Assembly (NCBI RefSeq): GCF_947497695.1
Contig: NZ_CANMHM010000003.1
Span: 350,495-414,494 of the forward strand
Origin: an uncultured Polaribacter sp.
Lineage (GTDB): Bacteria; Bacteroidota; Bacteroidia; Flavobacteriales; Flavobacteriaceae
DNA: 64,000 bases
Direction of reading: 5' to 3'
Shown piece by piece: positions 63,689 to 64,000 of the stretch. Below the pieces are notes generated by a model. It did not search any database. It was not told the origin of the DNA and saw only the letters and a program-made list of their open reading frames with translations. The position numbers were made by a program, and so were the translations under genes. The first letter of the stretch is position 1. Each line of letters opens with the position of its first letter.

Positions 63689-63853
63689 ATACTTATAACA
63701 TGTAAATGATAACAGATAGTTTTGTCTTTTCTACCAAAGAGAGAAATTGCATAAAGTTGTACAGCGTTAAGTTCTCACTGTTATGTGATTTCTCATTCCA
63801 TTCGAAATGACTAGGAAAATGTAATTTACTACAAACCTTCACAAAAAACCATA
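63689..63853. other. Gene-free stretch after sbcC
   Basis: About 165 bp before the terminators, with a degenerate fragment of the dispersed element also seen at 53614. No ORF or RNA seen. Confidence 0.4.
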
Positions 63854-63885
63854 AAAAAGCTCAAGTTTTATAACTTGAGCTTTTT
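63854..63885 (+). terminator. Terminator downstream of sbcC
   Basis: AAAAAGCTCAAGTT (63854-63867), 4-nt loop, AACTTGAGCTTTTT (63872-63885): 14-bp perfect stem with T-tract on both ends. Confidence 0.85.
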
Positions 63886-63931
63886 ACTATTAAGGCACTT
63901 TCAGAAGTAAGCTATTTTTTCACAAGCACTA

Positions 63932-63974
63932 AAAAAAAGCAATGTAAAACTATAAGTTTTACATTGCTTTTTTT
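63932..63974. terminator. Second terminator near the right edge
   Basis: A 19-bp perfect inverted repeat (63932-63950 and 63956-63974, arms around GCAATGTAAAAC) with loop TATAA and A/T tracts. Probably belongs to a minus-strand gene that lies beyond the window. Confidence 0.75.
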
Positions 63975-64000
63975 AATTTTTAAACATAATTTGAGTTTAC

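Overview
The window is chromosomal DNA of a low-GC member of the Flavobacteriaceae, probably a marine Polaribacter/Tenacibaculum-like organism. Evidence: AT-rich coding sequence, promoters of the Bacteroidetes type (TTG, 17-21 bp spacer, TAnnTTTG), few Shine-Dalgarno sites, a type IX secretion sorting domain (31438-32211), three-gene transhydrogenase, and gene orders typical of flavobacteria. No phage, IS, CRISPR array or rRNA was found. This is mostly core metabolism, not an island.

Layout. 1-3829 (minus strand): a HerA-like ATPase cut by the left edge, an NrnA-type DHH phosphoesterase and an Ldh_2-family dehydrogenase. 3830-15804 (plus): one long arginine/proline operon behind a strong promoter and a ~300-nt leader: GNAT acyltransferase, argG, argC, proC, argD, proA, proB, acyl-ornithine carbamoyltransferase, argB, argE, argH. 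15920-18722: the pntA-pntA2-pntB transhydrogenase. 18887-24979: manA, tRNA-Leu(GAG), a carboxypeptidase-regulatory-domain protein, a 980-bp non-coding region with two tandem candidate small RNAs, a PlsC acyltransferase, rmuC and a secreted protein. 25164-30160: a frameshifted cupin lipoprotein, priA with an apparent ATT start, an outer-membrane pseudogene with two lesions, and a decayed second copy of the priA 3' end. 30161-42024: GlmU-like protein, T9SS cargo, thioesterase, folE, hisS, YihY, prohibitin, a VWA-type membrane protein and two transporters. 42230-51067 (minus): complete histidine operon hisG-D-C-B-H-(four-helix protein)-(RidA)-A-F-IE behind a classic His-rich attenuator. 51268-58655: ttcA-like gene, an orphan protein, FKBP, a B12-type radical SAM protein, a TA pair with a frameshifted toxin, a Fic protein and an MtfA-like peptidase with an in-frame stop. 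58820-63688: sbcD-sbcC.

How the genes work together. The arg/pro cluster makes arginine through acylated intermediates: carbamoylation comes before deacylation, as in the Bacteroides N-succinyl route. It shares an operon with proline synthesis from the same glutamate pool. The his operon makes histidine from PRPP, and a leader peptide with four consecutive His codons plus a terminator gives it ribosome-sensed control.

The least explained material is non-coding: (i) the tandem small-RNA candidates at about 21684-21782 and 22190-22299; (ii) stuttered, word-like spacers between consecutive genes of both biosynthetic operons, often folding into hairpins; (iii) REP-like palindromes, one of them inserted in frame inside hisA; (iv) a two-copy hairpin element with conserved flanks and a covarying stem (49837-49908, 53769-53815). 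Several lightly damaged genes (cupin lipoprotein, outer-membrane protein, ParE/RelE toxin, MtfA, priA start) point either to ongoing decay or to base errors in the assembly. All calls come from reading the sequence; no database search was run.
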